From: Arthrobacter sp. MYb214
Lineage (GTDB): Bacteria > Actinomycetota > Actinomycetes > Actinomycetales > Micrococcaceae
DNA: 64,000 bases
Assembly (NCBI RefSeq): GCF_002979865.1
Contig: NZ_PCPZ01000007.1
Location: 112,317 to 176,316 of the forward strand
Reading direction: 5' to 3'
Of this stretch, positions 36,684 through 44,606 are shown in pieces (within the stretch, counting starts at the first letter, position 1; each line of letters starts with the position of its first letter). The notes under the pieces are model-generated. The model saw only the letters and a program-made list of their open reading frames with translations, made no database searches and was not told the origin of the DNA. The position numbers and the translations under genes were made by a program.

Positions 36684-37418
36684 ATGACTTTACGCGCTGA
36701 CGGCCGAGGAGCCGCGCAACTTCGAGACATTACCATCACCCGTGGCTGGTCCGCTCAGGCCGAAGGCTCGGCGCTGATCGAATTCGGCAACACCCGCGTG
36801 CTGTGCACCGCGTCCTTCACCGAGGGCGTGCCACGCTGGCTCAAGGGCGAAGGCACCGGCTGGGTCACCGCTGAATACGCGATGCTCCCACGTGCTACCA
36901 ACACCCGCAACTCCCGCGAATCGGTCAGGGGCAAGCTCTCGGGCCGCACCCATGAGATTTCCCGCCTGATCGGCCGCTCGCTGCGTGCCGTCGTGGACAC
37001 CAAGGCCCTGGGCGAAAACACCATCGTGCTGGACTGCGACGTCCTGCAGGCCGACGGCGGCACCCGCACTGCCGCCATCACCGGTGCCTACGTGGCACTG
37101 GCAGAAGCAATTTCCTGGGCCCGTTCGCAGGGCATCGTGAAGGCCAACGCCAAGGTGCTCACCGACTCGGTCGCCGCGATCTCGGTGGGCATCATCGATG
37201 GCACCCCGATGCTGGACCTGCCCTACGAGGAAGATGTTCGCGCCGAGACCGACATGAACGTCGTGGTCACCGGATCCGGCGACTTCGTCGAGGTCCAGGG
37301 CACCGCCGAAGGGGTTCCATTCAAGCGCGAGGAGCTGGATGCCCTGCTGGACCTGGCCCTTGGCGGTACCAACGAGCTGGCCGAGATCCAGCGTGAAACC
37401 CTGAGCAGCACCAAATGA
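36684..37418 (+). CDS. rph: Ribonuclease PH
   Basis: Phosphorolytic 3'-5' exoribonuclease that trims tRNA 3' ends. The 244 residues contain [53 protein letters not shown] with the phosphate- and RNA-binding arginines, [23 protein letters not shown], and [17 protein letters not shown]. All typical residues are present. The stop overlaps the rdgB start by 4 nt. The rph-rdgB pair corresponds to Rv1340-Rv1341. Confidence 0.96.
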   Translation: MTLRADGRGAAQLRDITITRGWSAQAEGSALIEFGNTRVLCTASFTEGVPRWLKGEGTGWVTAEYAMLPRATNTRNSRESVRGKLSGRTHEISRLIGRSLRAVVDTKALGENTIVLDCDVLQADGGTRTAAITGAYVALAEAISWARSQGIVKANAKVLTDSVAAISVGIIDGTPMLDLPYEEDVRAETDMNVVVTGSGDFVEVQGTAEGVPFKREELDALLDLALGGTNELAEIQRETLSSTK

Positions 37419-38047
37419 GCCAGCCGGTACTGGTGCTTGCCTCGCGCAACCAGGGCAAGCTGCGCGAATTGCGCGAATTGCTGCGCGGGCAGGTGCCGGG
37501 CCTGGATGTTGACAGCCAGGTCATTGACGCCGCCACCGCTGGGGCTGCCGACCCGGTTGAAGACCAGGTCACCTTCCAGGGCAATGCGCTGAAAAAGGCC
37601 CGCGAGATCTCGGCATCCACCGGCCTGGTGGCGCTGGCCGATGATTCCGGTTTGAGCGTGGATGTGCTCGGGGGAGCGCCGGGAATCTTCTCGGCGCGCT
37701 GGTCCGGGGTGCACGGCAATGACGAAGCGAATATCGATCTGCTGCTCGGCCAGCTCGGCGATATTGCTGCCGAGCACCGCGCAGCGCAGTTCGTCTGCGC
37801 CGCGGCACTGGCTACCCCAGAGGGTGCCGAGCACGTGGAACTGGGCAAGGTCGAAGGCGTGCTGCGCACCGAGCGTGCCGGCGAGCATGGGTTCGGCTAT
37901 GATCCGATCTTCGAACCTGCCGGCGCCGGCAAGTCCATGGCCCAGCACACTCCGGAGGAGAAGAACGCGATCTCGCATCGGGCTCGCGCCTTCGCCGCGT
38001 TGCTGCCCAGCATCATCGACGAGGTCACCAAGGCCTTGGCCAAGTAG
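37415..38047 (+). CDS. rdgB: dITP/XTP pyrophosphatase (RdgB/HAM1 family)
   Basis: House-cleaning enzyme that hydrolyses deaminated purine triphosphates before they enter DNA or RNA. The 210 residues begin [17 protein letters not shown] (triphosphate-binding Asn-Gly-Lys), contain [24 protein letters not shown] with the catalytic Asp pair, and [19 protein letters not shown]. The start overlaps rph by 4 nt, so expression is coupled. Followed by a strong bidirectional terminator shared with the HNH gene. Confidence 0.95.
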   Translation: MSQPVLVLASRNQGKLRELRELLRGQVPGLDVDSQVIDAATAGAADPVEDQVTFQGNALKKAREISASTGLVALADDSGLSVDVLGGAPGIFSARWSGVHGNDEANIDLLLGQLGDIAAEHRAAQFVCAAALATPEGAEHVELGKVEGVLRTERAGEHGFGYDPIFEPAGAGKSMAQHTPEEKNAISHRARAFAALLPSIIDEVTKALAK

Positions 38048-38068
38048 CCTCCAAATCCCGGATAGAAC

Positions 38069-38110
38069 AAGAACGCCAGCAAATCCTGAAACGGATTTGC
38101 TGGCGTTCTT
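38069..38110. terminator. Bidirectional 18-bp terminator between rdgB and the HNH gene
   Basis: Arms 38069-38086 and 38093-38110 are exact complements with a 6-nt loop (tgaaac). It separates convergent genes whose stops lie just outside. Confidence 0.9.
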
Positions 38111-38113
38111 GCG

Positions 38114-39241
38114 CTAGTGCGGGAAGTTCTCGCCGAACCGTCCCAGGGCCAGATAGGGCCGCTCGTCGAACTCGGTCACCAGGTATTGGGTTTCGCATGC
38201 GCGGCACTGCCACTGTGCGGGAGGCCCCAAAGGCATCATGCAGCCAGCGGTGACGTACTCGTCGTCATCGGGCATGAAGCTTGGCATTCCCCAGATGATC
38301 TTCAGCGGATTGCGTTCCCCGCATTCCGGGCAGGCAGGCTTCGCGAACTTCCGAAGCTGTTCCAGGGTTGGCTGGTGGGCCATGGCGTGGCAGCCACGGC
38401 AAAGCAGCACCACCTCATCGGCATGGTCCTGGATCTCCCAACGCAGGCCGTTGTGATGGCTCTGCGGCAGATGGACCTCGGGCCTGGCAGAAATATCCCG
38501 ATCGCAGATTTCGCAAGCAAGCGGTTCATACGGTGAAGCCTTCTGGAGGATGGCCACTACGCCCAGCACCTCATTGGCCTTCGCAGGCTGCGAGGGAGTG
38601 CAAGGTCCGGCGGTGACGAATATCGGGCGGGGGCGTTCGAGAAGATCCCCGATGCTGCCCAGAAGCTTCTGGGCAAGGGAATCTGCCAAATACTGCGAGC
38701 GTCCTGGAAGTTCTGCGCCGATCATGGACTCGAGCTCAGCCACGGAGATCGGGTCGGTGAAGGTCGTCAAATTGGTGAAGGTGAGCCGCTCCGCCTCATC
38801 CGCTTCGGTGATTTCAAGGCTGGCAATCAACGCTGGAGTTCCCTCCAATGCCGTCAGGACGAGATCGCCTGCCCGCAGGGGTTCCTCCAAATTCCAGCGG
38901 AATGACTCGTTCTCCTGCCCCAGGGCCGCCGCGGAAGCCAGTGCATTTGCCTGGCGGCACCAATATACCGGCTGGCCCTTCGTGCCGGTGAGCAGTGCGC
39001 GATTCAATGCCGCTTGGTTCGGGCGGCGCAAGGGGTAGTCCAGGATATTGCGGCCGGGACGCTGCATGGTGCCAGCGCGCGAGTCCTGGATTCTGGCGAT
39101 CAGCTCGCGCCGGGTAGCGCGGGCCATTTCTTCACCGGTGGATTCGGGGAAAAGCACCTTGTACAGCCCGAGCAGGATCTGGCGATCCAATGCTCCGAGA
39201 AGCGGATCCGGAGCCTCAAGGCGATTGAAAAGTTCTTGCAT
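38114..39241 (-). CDS. HNH nuclease-like protein with two extra zinc sites and possible EVE/PUA-like domain
   Basis: 375 residues from the ATG at 39241, which has GGGAGGG upstream; the frame is open to 39373. Residues 1-75 are helical. Residues about 88-200 contain VYWCRQANA, FRWNLEEPLRAGDLVLTALEGTPALIASLEI and LTFTNLTTFTDPISVAEL, reminiscent of EVE/PUA-type base-reading folds (weak, by eye). Residues 243-289 form an HNH-type zinc site: CEIC, His257, CRGCH (281-285) and His289. CPEC (304-307) and CRAC (346-349) give a further four cysteines, one probable second zinc site. An EVE-HNH fusion would suggest modification-dependent restriction. It stands alone between terminated operons. The nuclease call is moderate; the domain fusion is a hypothesis. 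Confidence 0.6.
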   Translation of the reverse strand: MQELFNRLEAPDPLLGALDRQILLGLYKVLFPESTGEEMARATRRELIARIQDSRAGTMQRPGRNILDYPLRRPNQAALNRALLTGTKGQPVYWCRQANALASAAALGQENESFRWNLEEPLRAGDLVLTALEGTPALIASLEITEADEAERLTFTNLTTFTDPISVAELESMIGAELPGRSQYLADSLAQKLLGSIGDLLERPRPIFVTAGPCTPSQPAKANEVLGVVAILQKASPYEPLACEICDRDISARPEVHLPQSHHNGLRWEIQDHADEVVLLCRGCHAMAHQPTLEQLRKFAKPACPECGERNPLKIIWGMPSFMPDDDEYVTAGCMMPLGPPAQWQCRACETQYLVTEFDERPYLALGRFGENFPH

Positions 39242-39531
39242 GGTCCCTCCCATAAAGGCCTGCAATCCGTGGATTGCGGTCATTGCCCAGCGTGCGATCA
39301 CTATTTTCCTGGGCCAGATACTGCAAATTATTCGTAGCCATCGCCAGCCCTTCCCGGTTTCGGGTTGCGCCATGCGTTGTCTCGGTCTGCAGCTCCATTT
39401 CCGTGCTCACCACGCTGAACGCACCATCGCCGGTGCCCGTTCCAGGCAGCCCCGTCGACAGTTCCCAGCATAGATAGCGAGGCGGACAGTTTGGGGTACC
39501 GGATTTTCCGTGGATATTTTGCCGCCCCGCT
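39242..39531. other. Intergenic region upstream of the HNH gene
   Basis: 290 bp without a supported gene. It holds the HNH gene's ribosome site and a gcaatcc-gt-ggattgc inverted repeat (39262-39277), 21 bp before its ATG. Repeats this short are expected a few times per 64 kb by chance. Confidence 0.4.
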
Positions 39532-39597
39532 ATTGCACAGAACCGAACTAGGTTCTATGGTTAGTTACATGAGTAACTAACCCACTAACTAACCTAG
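39532..39597 (+). promoter_or_regulatory. GntR/YtrA-type promoter with nested operator
   Basis: TTGCAC (39532-39537), 18 bp, TATGGT (39556-39561). Overlapping and downstream are ttagttac-atga-gtaactaa (39561-39580), ggttagtt/aactaacc (39559-39566 and 39587-39594) and the outer ctaggtt/aacctag (39548-39554 and 39591-39597). The repeats cover the expected transcription start, so binding should repress the operon. Confidence 0.7.
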
Positions 39598-39624
39598 TGG
39601 AAATGAGCACGGAGAGGAGCCAGC

Positions 39625-39984
39625 ATGATTGATGATTCAAAACCGATCTTCTTGCAGATTGCTGAGCTGATTGAGAACGACATCATCTCTGGTGTTCTTG
39701 CAGAAGAAGCGCAAGTTCCATCAACCAATGAATTCGCAGCGTTCTACCGGATCAATCCGGCCACAGCAGCCAAGGGAATCAACCGGCTCGTGGAAGACGG
39801 ACTGCTCTACAAGAAGCGGGGGATCGGCATGTTCGTCACCGAAGGTGCACCGCGGCGGCTGCGAGAACAGCGCCGCGAGAAATTCCAACAGCAATTCATC
39901 ACCCCATTGACCGCAGAAGCCTCCAAGCTGGGCATTGGCCTGGATGAGCTGGTCGCCATGATCAAGACCGGTTCGGATTCTTGA
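39625..39984 (+). CDS. GntR-family transcriptional regulator, YtrA subfamily
   Basis: 119 residues: a winged-helix domain (PIFLQIAELIENDIISGVLAEEAQVPSTNEFAAFYRINPATAAKGINRLVEDGLLYKKRGIGMFV) followed by a short C-terminal dimerisation tail without a ligand-binding domain, the YtrA layout. Such regulators typically repress a downstream ABC transporter that responds to cell-wall-active compounds, and an ABC pair follows 29 bp later. The ATG has GGAGAGGAG upstream. The palindromic operator in its own promoter indicates autorepression. The inducing signal is unknown. Confidence 0.88.
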   Translation: MIDDSKPIFLQIAELIENDIISGVLAEEAQVPSTNEFAAFYRINPATAAKGINRLVEDGLLYKKRGIGMFVTEGAPRRLREQRREKFQQQFITPLTAEASKLGIGLDELVAMIKTGSDS

Positions 39985-40013
39985 AACATCTCTACTAGGC
40001 AGGGAGGAACGAC

Positions 40014-40931
40014 ATGCCACGAACGACAGCAATCGCCACACGCGAGCTGAGCAAGACCTACAAGGACGTGCGAGCGCTCGACAACGTCAGCCTGGAACTG
40101 GAACCCGACCGTATCTACGGGCTGCTTGGACGGAACGGGGCCGGCAAGACCACGCTCATGTCCATCCTGACCGGGCAGAACTATGCGGACCAAGGCACCG
40201 CCGAAATCTTCGGCCACGCCCCCTTCGAGCATGATCCGACGCTCTCGCGCATCTGCTTCATCCGCGAATCCCAGAAGTACCCCGATGACTTCAAGGTCCA
40301 CCAGGCCTTCAAATCCGCAGCCCTGTTCTTCGAGAACTGGGATGAGGAACTGGCCCAGGATCTCGTCGAGGCGTTCGCACTGCCGACCAGGCGCAGGATC
40401 AAGAAGCTCTCCCGCGGGCAGCTGTCCGCGGTGGGCGTGATCATCGGCATGGCCTCGCGGGCGGACATCACGTTCTTCGACGAACCCTACCTCGGCCTGG
40501 ACGCGGTAGCGCGGCAGATCTTCTATGACCGCCTCGTCGAAGACTTCGCGGAATATCCACGCACCATCGTGCTCTCCAGCCACCTGATCGATGAAGTCGC
40601 CAACCTGCTCGAACACGTCATCGTGATCGACAAGGGGCGAATCGTCATCGACTCGGATGCCGAAGAGCTGCGCGGCACAGCGGTAACGGTAACTGGCGAG
40701 GACGCCAAGGTCCAGGAATTCATCGGCTCCGCGCAGATAATCCATCGTGATGCACTCGGCGCCCTGGCCAGCGTCACCATCAAGGCCAAGCTGGATTCGG
40801 AGCAGCGCGAACAAGCGAAGCTCATGGGCCTGGACCTGAGTCCGGTGTCGCTGCAGCAACTGGTAGTCCGCAGCGCCTTGAGCAGCACCACCGAAACAGG
40901 GATCGACGAACGGACGGAGGCAAGAAAATGA
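40014..40931 (+). CDS. ABC transporter ATP-binding protein of the YtrA-type operon
   Basis: 305 residues. Walker A is GRNGAGKT at 39-46, the signature region LSRGQLSAVGVIIGMASRADITFFDEPYLGLDAVAR includes Walker B, and LSSHLIDEVANLLEHVIVIDKGR the switch His. A C-terminal extension of about 90 residues after the ATPase core resembles that of bacitracin-type exporters. GGGAGG precedes ATG 40014, and the stop overlaps the permease start by 4 nt. Confidence 0.87.
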   Translation: MPRTTAIATRELSKTYKDVRALDNVSLELEPDRIYGLLGRNGAGKTTLMSILTGQNYADQGTAEIFGHAPFEHDPTLSRICFIRESQKYPDDFKVHQAFKSAALFFENWDEELAQDLVEAFALPTRRRIKKLSRGQLSAVGVIIGMASRADITFFDEPYLGLDAVARQIFYDRLVEDFAEYPRTIVLSSHLIDEVANLLEHVIVIDKGRIVIDSDAEELRGTAVTVTGEDAKVQEFIGSAQIIHRDALGALASVTIKAKLDSEQREQAKLMGLDLSPVSLQQLVVRSALSSTTETGIDERTEARK

Positions 40932-41623
40932 ACCGCATCATCAAAGTCGCCCGCATGCAACTGATCAACAAAGCCACTTTCATTGGAATCCCGCTGATAA
41001 TCCTGGGTGGATCGTTCCTCTTCACACTGGCCATCTGGTGGCTGGTCCGGCGCAACGGCAGCGACGAAGGGCTGTACAGCGGTGGCGCCCAAGCGCCGAT
41101 GTGGTACTTCTTGGCCCTGGGCATCCAGGCGCTGACGCTGACTTTCCCGTTCTCCATGGCCATGAGCATTTCGCGGCGTACCTTCTATCTGGGAACCGTG
41201 GCACTGTTCTCCGTCTGCGCACTGGTTCTGTCGGTGTTCTACTACCTGATTGGATTGCTGGAAGTCGCCACCGGTGGTTGGGGCATGGGCGGCCAGTTCT
41301 TCGCCCTGCAATGGATTGCGGATAACAACTGGCTGGTCCAGATCCTGTTCTACTTCGTGCTGATGGTGCTGCTGTTCATGGTCGGCTTCCTGATAGCGAC
41401 CATCTACATGAGGTGGCGCACCACGGGCATGGTGGTTTTCTTCACCCTGCTGGGTGTGGTGGTGCTGGGAATCATCGCCTTGTTCACCTTCGGCAATTAC
41501 TGGGACCAGTTCTGGAGCTGGGCCTTGAACTGGACCGCCGCGGGGATCACGCTGTGGGGCGGCCTGGTGGCCCTGCTGATGGCAGGAGGATCCTATCTCA
41601 CCTTGCGCAAGGCAACCGCCTAG
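40928..41623 (+). CDS. Small ABC permease of the YtrA-type operon
   Basis: 231 residues with about six membrane helices (for example ATFIGIPLIILGGSFLFTLAIWWLV, GTVALFSVCALVLSVFYYLIGLL, WLVQILFYFVLMVLLFMVGFLIATIY) and no soluble domain. It overlaps the ATPase gene by 4 nt (ATGA) and is the only membrane partner in the operon, so it probably works as a homodimer. The substrate is unknown; lipid II-targeting antibiotics or stress-damaged membrane components are possibilities by analogy with YtrBCDEF and BcrAB. Confidence 0.78.
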   Translation: MNRIIKVARMQLINKATFIGIPLIILGGSFLFTLAIWWLVRRNGSDEGLYSGGAQAPMWYFLALGIQALTLTFPFSMAMSISRRTFYLGTVALFSVCALVLSVFYYLIGLLEVATGGWGMGGQFFALQWIADNNWLVQILFYFVLMVLLFMVGFLIATIYMRWRTTGMVVFFTLLGVVVLGIIALFTFGNYWDQFWSWALNWTAAGITLWGGLVALLMAGGSYLTLRKATA

Positions 41624-41649
41624 CCCGGGTCCGAAATGCAGGGCATATG

Positions 41650-41697
41650 GGCACCGGTTCCCTTTCCCTTGGGGGAAGGGAACCGGTGCCTGCTTTT
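41650..41697 (+). terminator. Intrinsic terminator of the YtrA-type operon
   Basis: ggcaccggttccctt (41650-41664) pairs with aagggaaccggtgcc (41676-41690) with an inner tccc/ggga extension, followed by tgcTTTTG. Confidence 0.9.
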
Positions 41698-41812
41698 GCA
41701 AGAAGGCGCCCAGCGGCCCGGGACCGCGATTTGCTATTCTTCAATGACTGCCGGTGAAGGCGCTGGAGCCGCCCGTGCCGCGGCGGCAGGGGAGCAACCC
41801 AGGAGAGAAATC

Positions 41813-42310
41813 ATGAGCGCCTCGCCGACCGGAATTCGAACCGCAGACGGAGCGCTGGAATTGCGCCGCGAGTTCACCCAATCCCCGAGCAGGATCTGGC
41901 GCTATCTGGCTGACTCCCAGTGCTTGGCGCTCTGGTATGGCCCATGGCACGGGGACCCGGAGCGCGGCGCGGTGGACGTAGTGATGCTGCTCGAGGACGG
42001 TTCACCCACCGAACGAGTCGAAATCCTGCGTTGCGATCCGTGCATGCACCACCTGCAGGTGCAACTTGGAACAGGCCCCTCGGCCTGGCGGCTGGAGCTC
42101 GCGGTGCAGTCCTGCGGCGAGGGCAGTTCCCTGGTCTTCCGGATGCCGGGCCTTGACCCGCAGCTCGCCGGCTCCGTCGGGCCGGGCTGGGACTACTACC
42201 TGGACCGCCTGGCAGCCGTGGTGAACGGAGCCGATGCCGACAGCGTGGACTTCGAGGCCGATTACTATCCGGCGCTCAGCGAGTATTACGAGGAGCTGTT
42301 CGGGCACTGA
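41813..42310 (+). CDS. SRPBCC/AHSA1-like domain protein
   Basis: 165 residues from ATG 41813, chosen for AGGAGAG 6-7 nt upstream; ATG 41744 and 41636 are in frame but weaker. The pattern LELRREFTQSPSRIWRYLADSQCLALWYGPWHGDPERGAVDV fits the SRPBCC (START-like) ligand-binding fold, and the C-terminal GPGWDYYLDRLAAVV helix is typical of AHSA1 members. The ligand is unknown. It is monocistronic, between a terminator and a 227-bp gap. Confidence 0.72.
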   Translation: MSASPTGIRTADGALELRREFTQSPSRIWRYLADSQCLALWYGPWHGDPERGAVDVVMLLEDGSPTERVEILRCDPCMHHLQVQLGTGPSAWRLELAVQSCGEGSSLVFRMPGLDPQLAGSVGPGWDYYLDRLAAVVNGADADSVDFEADYYPALSEYYEELFGH

Positions 42311-42524
42311 GTTCCCTGCGTGCAGGGTTCGACTCGCTCAATGCGGCCGGCTGATGATTGTGAGATGCCCTGCCTTGCGCCCAAGCCAGCCAGGCCGCCG
42401 ATAACTTGATCGATACAGGTCAAAATCGGATTGCAGCGAATTATTGGCACGTTATCGCCCGGCGGTCACCGCGCGGTGCACGGTGCGCGAATGTCACGCA
42501 TGCCGGTGCCAGCGATTAAGCGAG

Positions 42525-42530
42525 TAAGCT
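42525..42530 (+). promoter_or_regulatory. Leaderless-type -10 box of the exonuclease gene
   Basis: TAAGCT, then 7 nt, then GTG 42538. The rest of the 42311-42537 gap shows only a short ccctgc-gt-gcaggg stem (42314-42327). Confidence 0.55.
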
Positions 42531-42537
42531 ATTGGGC

Positions 42538-43539
42538 GTGGCATTGGACTTCACAGCAGTAGATTTTGAGACAGCAAACGGTTTTATCGGCTCCGCCTGT
42601 TCGGTGGGCCTGGTCAAGGTACGCTCCGGGCAAATCGTCGAAACCGAACAGTGGCTCATGCAGCCGCCGGCAGGCTTCGACCACTTCGACCCGCGCAACG
42701 TCTCGATCCACCACATCACCCCCGACATGGTGAGCGCCGCGCCACGGGTGACCGACAGGATTCCGGAACTGCTGGAATTCATCGGATCCGACGTGCTGGT
42801 GGCCCACAATTCTTCGTTCGATTCCGGAGTGATCCGCGCGGCGTGCGAAGCCGGCGAACTGCCGGTACCGGAAATTGCGCACCTGTGCACCGTCAAGCTC
42901 TCCCGCAAGGCCTACGATCTGCCCAGCTACTCGCTGCCGTTCGTTGCCGAAGAAGCCGGGCACCCTATCGAAAACCACCACGAGGCCCTGGCTGATGCTG
43001 TGGCCTGTGCCTGGGCAATGATCGATATCGCCGGGCGCAGCGGACAGCAGTCCGTGTTGGAGACGGCAGACCACTATGGCGTCCGGCTGAGCCTGACCCA
43101 GCCGTGGCAGCCAGGCCACGAACTGTCCCGCGCCACCCGCGACGCCCAAGGCTGGCTGGCTGCAGGCAACCCGTTGCCGCCGCAGGATTCCTTCAACAAC
43201 TGGCCGCAGGAAGGGCCGAACCCGAAGCCGAGCGACAACGCGGATCCCAGCCATCCGCTGTTCGGCCAGATCATGGTGTTCACCGGCAACCTGTCCATGC
43301 CGCGCCCCAAGGCCAAGGAACTGGCCGCCGAACACGGCGCGCAGACCGCCTCGCGGGTCACCCGCGCCACCACGGCGCTGGTCGTCGGAGACGGCTTCGT
43401 CCCGGAGGATCTGGCCAACGGGCGGCTGACCAACAAGGCCAAGCACGTACTCCGGCTGCGCGAAAAGGGCCAGCGGGTCAGCATCATCTCCGAAGGCGAG
43501 TTCATGCAGATGGTTGGCGGGTTCGGCCTGACCGCCTAG
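42538..43539 (+). CDS. DEDDh 3'-5' exonuclease fused to a BRCT domain
   Basis: 333 residues. An N-terminal DnaQ-like exonuclease domain shows FTAVDFETANG (Asp9, Glu11), VLVAHNSSFDSGVIRAA (Asp) and the HHEALADAVACA motif (His, Asp), the complete DEDDh set. Residues about 238-330 form a BRCT domain (FGQIMVFTGNLSMPRPKAKELAAEHGAQTASRVTRATTALVVGD). The combination occurs in Gram-positive DNA polymerase III epsilon-like exonucleases thought to act in proofreading or repair. GTG 42538 is 7 nt after TAAGCT; TTG 42532 is an alternative. Confidence 0.88.
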   Translation: MALDFTAVDFETANGFIGSACSVGLVKVRSGQIVETEQWLMQPPAGFDHFDPRNVSIHHITPDMVSAAPRVTDRIPELLEFIGSDVLVAHNSSFDSGVIRAACEAGELPVPEIAHLCTVKLSRKAYDLPSYSLPFVAEEAGHPIENHHEALADAVACAWAMIDIAGRSGQQSVLETADHYGVRLSLTQPWQPGHELSRATRDAQGWLAAGNPLPPQDSFNNWPQEGPNPKPSDNADPSHPLFGQIMVFTGNLSMPRPKAKELAAEHGAQTASRVTRATTALVVGDGFVPEDLANGRLTNKAKHVLRLREKGQRVSIISEGEFMQMVGGFGLTA

Positions 43540-43545
43540 CAAACC

Positions 43546-43603
43546 GCAGAAGCCCGGCCGGCACAGATCGAATCTGTGCCGGCCGGGCTTCTGCCATTTT
43601 TTT
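43546..43603. terminator. Strong 23-bp-arm terminator
   Basis: Arms 43546-43568 and 43572-43594 are exact complements with a 3-nt loop, followed by CATTTTTTT. The same structure can end the convergent gene at 43617. Confidence 0.93.
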
Positions 43604-43616
43604 CTGGGGGCGGTTC

Positions 43617-44555
43617 CTAGACCAGCAGCGCCATCCAGCGGTCATGCAGCTCGGAGATGATGTCATCCAGTGCGCTCGCGGGGCGCTCGCCGACGGCTTC
43701 GGTGCCGTAGATGGCAGCCAGCAGCGCTACAGCGTAGGCGTCGACCTCGGGATCTCGGCTGGCTTCTTCTTCGGCGGTTGCCGCCGGGGCGGCCTCGATG
43801 TCCGATTCCGCGTCTTGCTCGGCGGCATGCTCGCCGAAGTACGCCGCGTAGGCCTCTTCGGGGGACAGCGAGATGTTCTCGGCGATCCTGGTGGCCACCT
43901 CGCGCAGCGCATCGGCCGACGGGCCCTGCAGGCCAACGAGCAGCTCGGCCCATTCGCCGGTGGCGGCCTCGGAGCGTTCCATGGCCGAGCGGATGATCTT
44001 CGCCGCGGCAATGGCGGTCTTGGCCGCCTGGTCGTCGTGGGTCAGGAAGGCGGCCGAACGGGCCAGGGTCTCGGTGGTGCCCACAGGGACCCGAGCCAGC
44101 AGCGCGGCAATCGCGGCACGCGGCAGCACGCCGGTGGAGTCGGCGCCAGCGCCGGTGGGACGCCCCGGCTGTCCCATGTCGGGGCTGTCCAGGCCGGCGA
44201 GGTTCTGCGGATCGCCGTCCAGGATCTTCTCGAAGATCTCGACGTTGGCGAATTCCTTGTCGATCCAGCGGCCCAGCGGTTGCGGGGCGCGTTCCGGGAA
44301 GGAGCCGGCGATCTTGCTGTAGCCGCGCAGGGCCGCAAGCCACATGCAGGCCGCTTCGTCGCTGGCGACACCGTCGTTGGCCCATTCCAGCGCTTCCAGC
44401 AGGCCGTCGGCCAGGTAGAGCGGGAGGATTTCGGTGGCCCCGGGGTCAATTTCGTCACGGGCGTGGGTTGCGCCATCGGCTAGGCCGAGGAGGATCGCAA
44501 ACACCTTGTCTGAGTAGTTCTCTGGCAGGAGTGCAGTTTCACCGGTTTCATTCAC
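43617..44555 (-). CDS. ADP-ribosylglycohydrolase-like protein with degenerate metal site
   Basis: 312 residues, helical and acidic. Segments align by eye with actinobacterial ADP-ribosylglycohydrolase-family proteins: AILLGLADGATHA where GLAxGDALG is usual, LYLADGLLEALEWANDGVASDEAACMWLAALRGY, a GQPGRP turn, LTHDDQAAKTAIAAAKII and a C-terminal DPEVDAYAVALLAAIYG in place of GDSDSxAAIxGxLLGA. Several acidic metal ligands therefore look altered, so activity is uncertain; an ADP-ribose-binding or pseudo-enzyme role is possible. The GTG start lies 6 nt after TAGAAT. Divergent from sbcDC with 51 bp between starts. The family call is tentative. Confidence 0.5.
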   Translation of the reverse strand: MNETGETALLPENYSDKVFAILLGLADGATHARDEIDPGATEILPLYLADGLLEALEWANDGVASDEAACMWLAALRGYSKIAGSFPERAPQPLGRWIDKEFANVEIFEKILDGDPQNLAGLDSPDMGQPGRPTGAGADSTGVLPRAAIAALLARVPVGTTETLARSAAFLTHDDQAAKTAIAAAKIIRSAMERSEAATGEWAELLVGLQGPSADALREVATRIAENISLSPEEAYAAYFGEHAAEQDAESDIEAAPAATAEEEASRDPEVDAYAVALLAAIYGTEAVGERPASALDDIISELHDRWMALLV

Positions 44556-44561
44556 ATCACC

Positions 44562-44599
44562 ATTCTAATGTCCAAGTTGTCCGCGGCATTGCATAAGGT
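44562..44599. promoter_or_regulatory. Overlapping divergent promoters of the ADP-ribosylglycohydrolase-like gene and sbcD
   Basis: Minus strand TAGAAT (rc of 44562-44567), 6 nt before GTG 44555; plus strand TAAGGT (44594-44599), 7 nt before ATG 44607. The two -35 positions fall within each other's promoter, so only one polymerase could bind at a time. Confidence 0.55.
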
Positions 44600-44606
44600 T
44601 GGACAC

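Noticed and set aside
39262..39277. gcaatcc-gt-ggattgc palindrome upstream of the HNH gene as a controller-protein operator
   Set aside because: Arms of 7 bp are expected several times by chance in 64 kb, no C-protein gene is adjacent, and the sequence could be coding if an upstream start is used.
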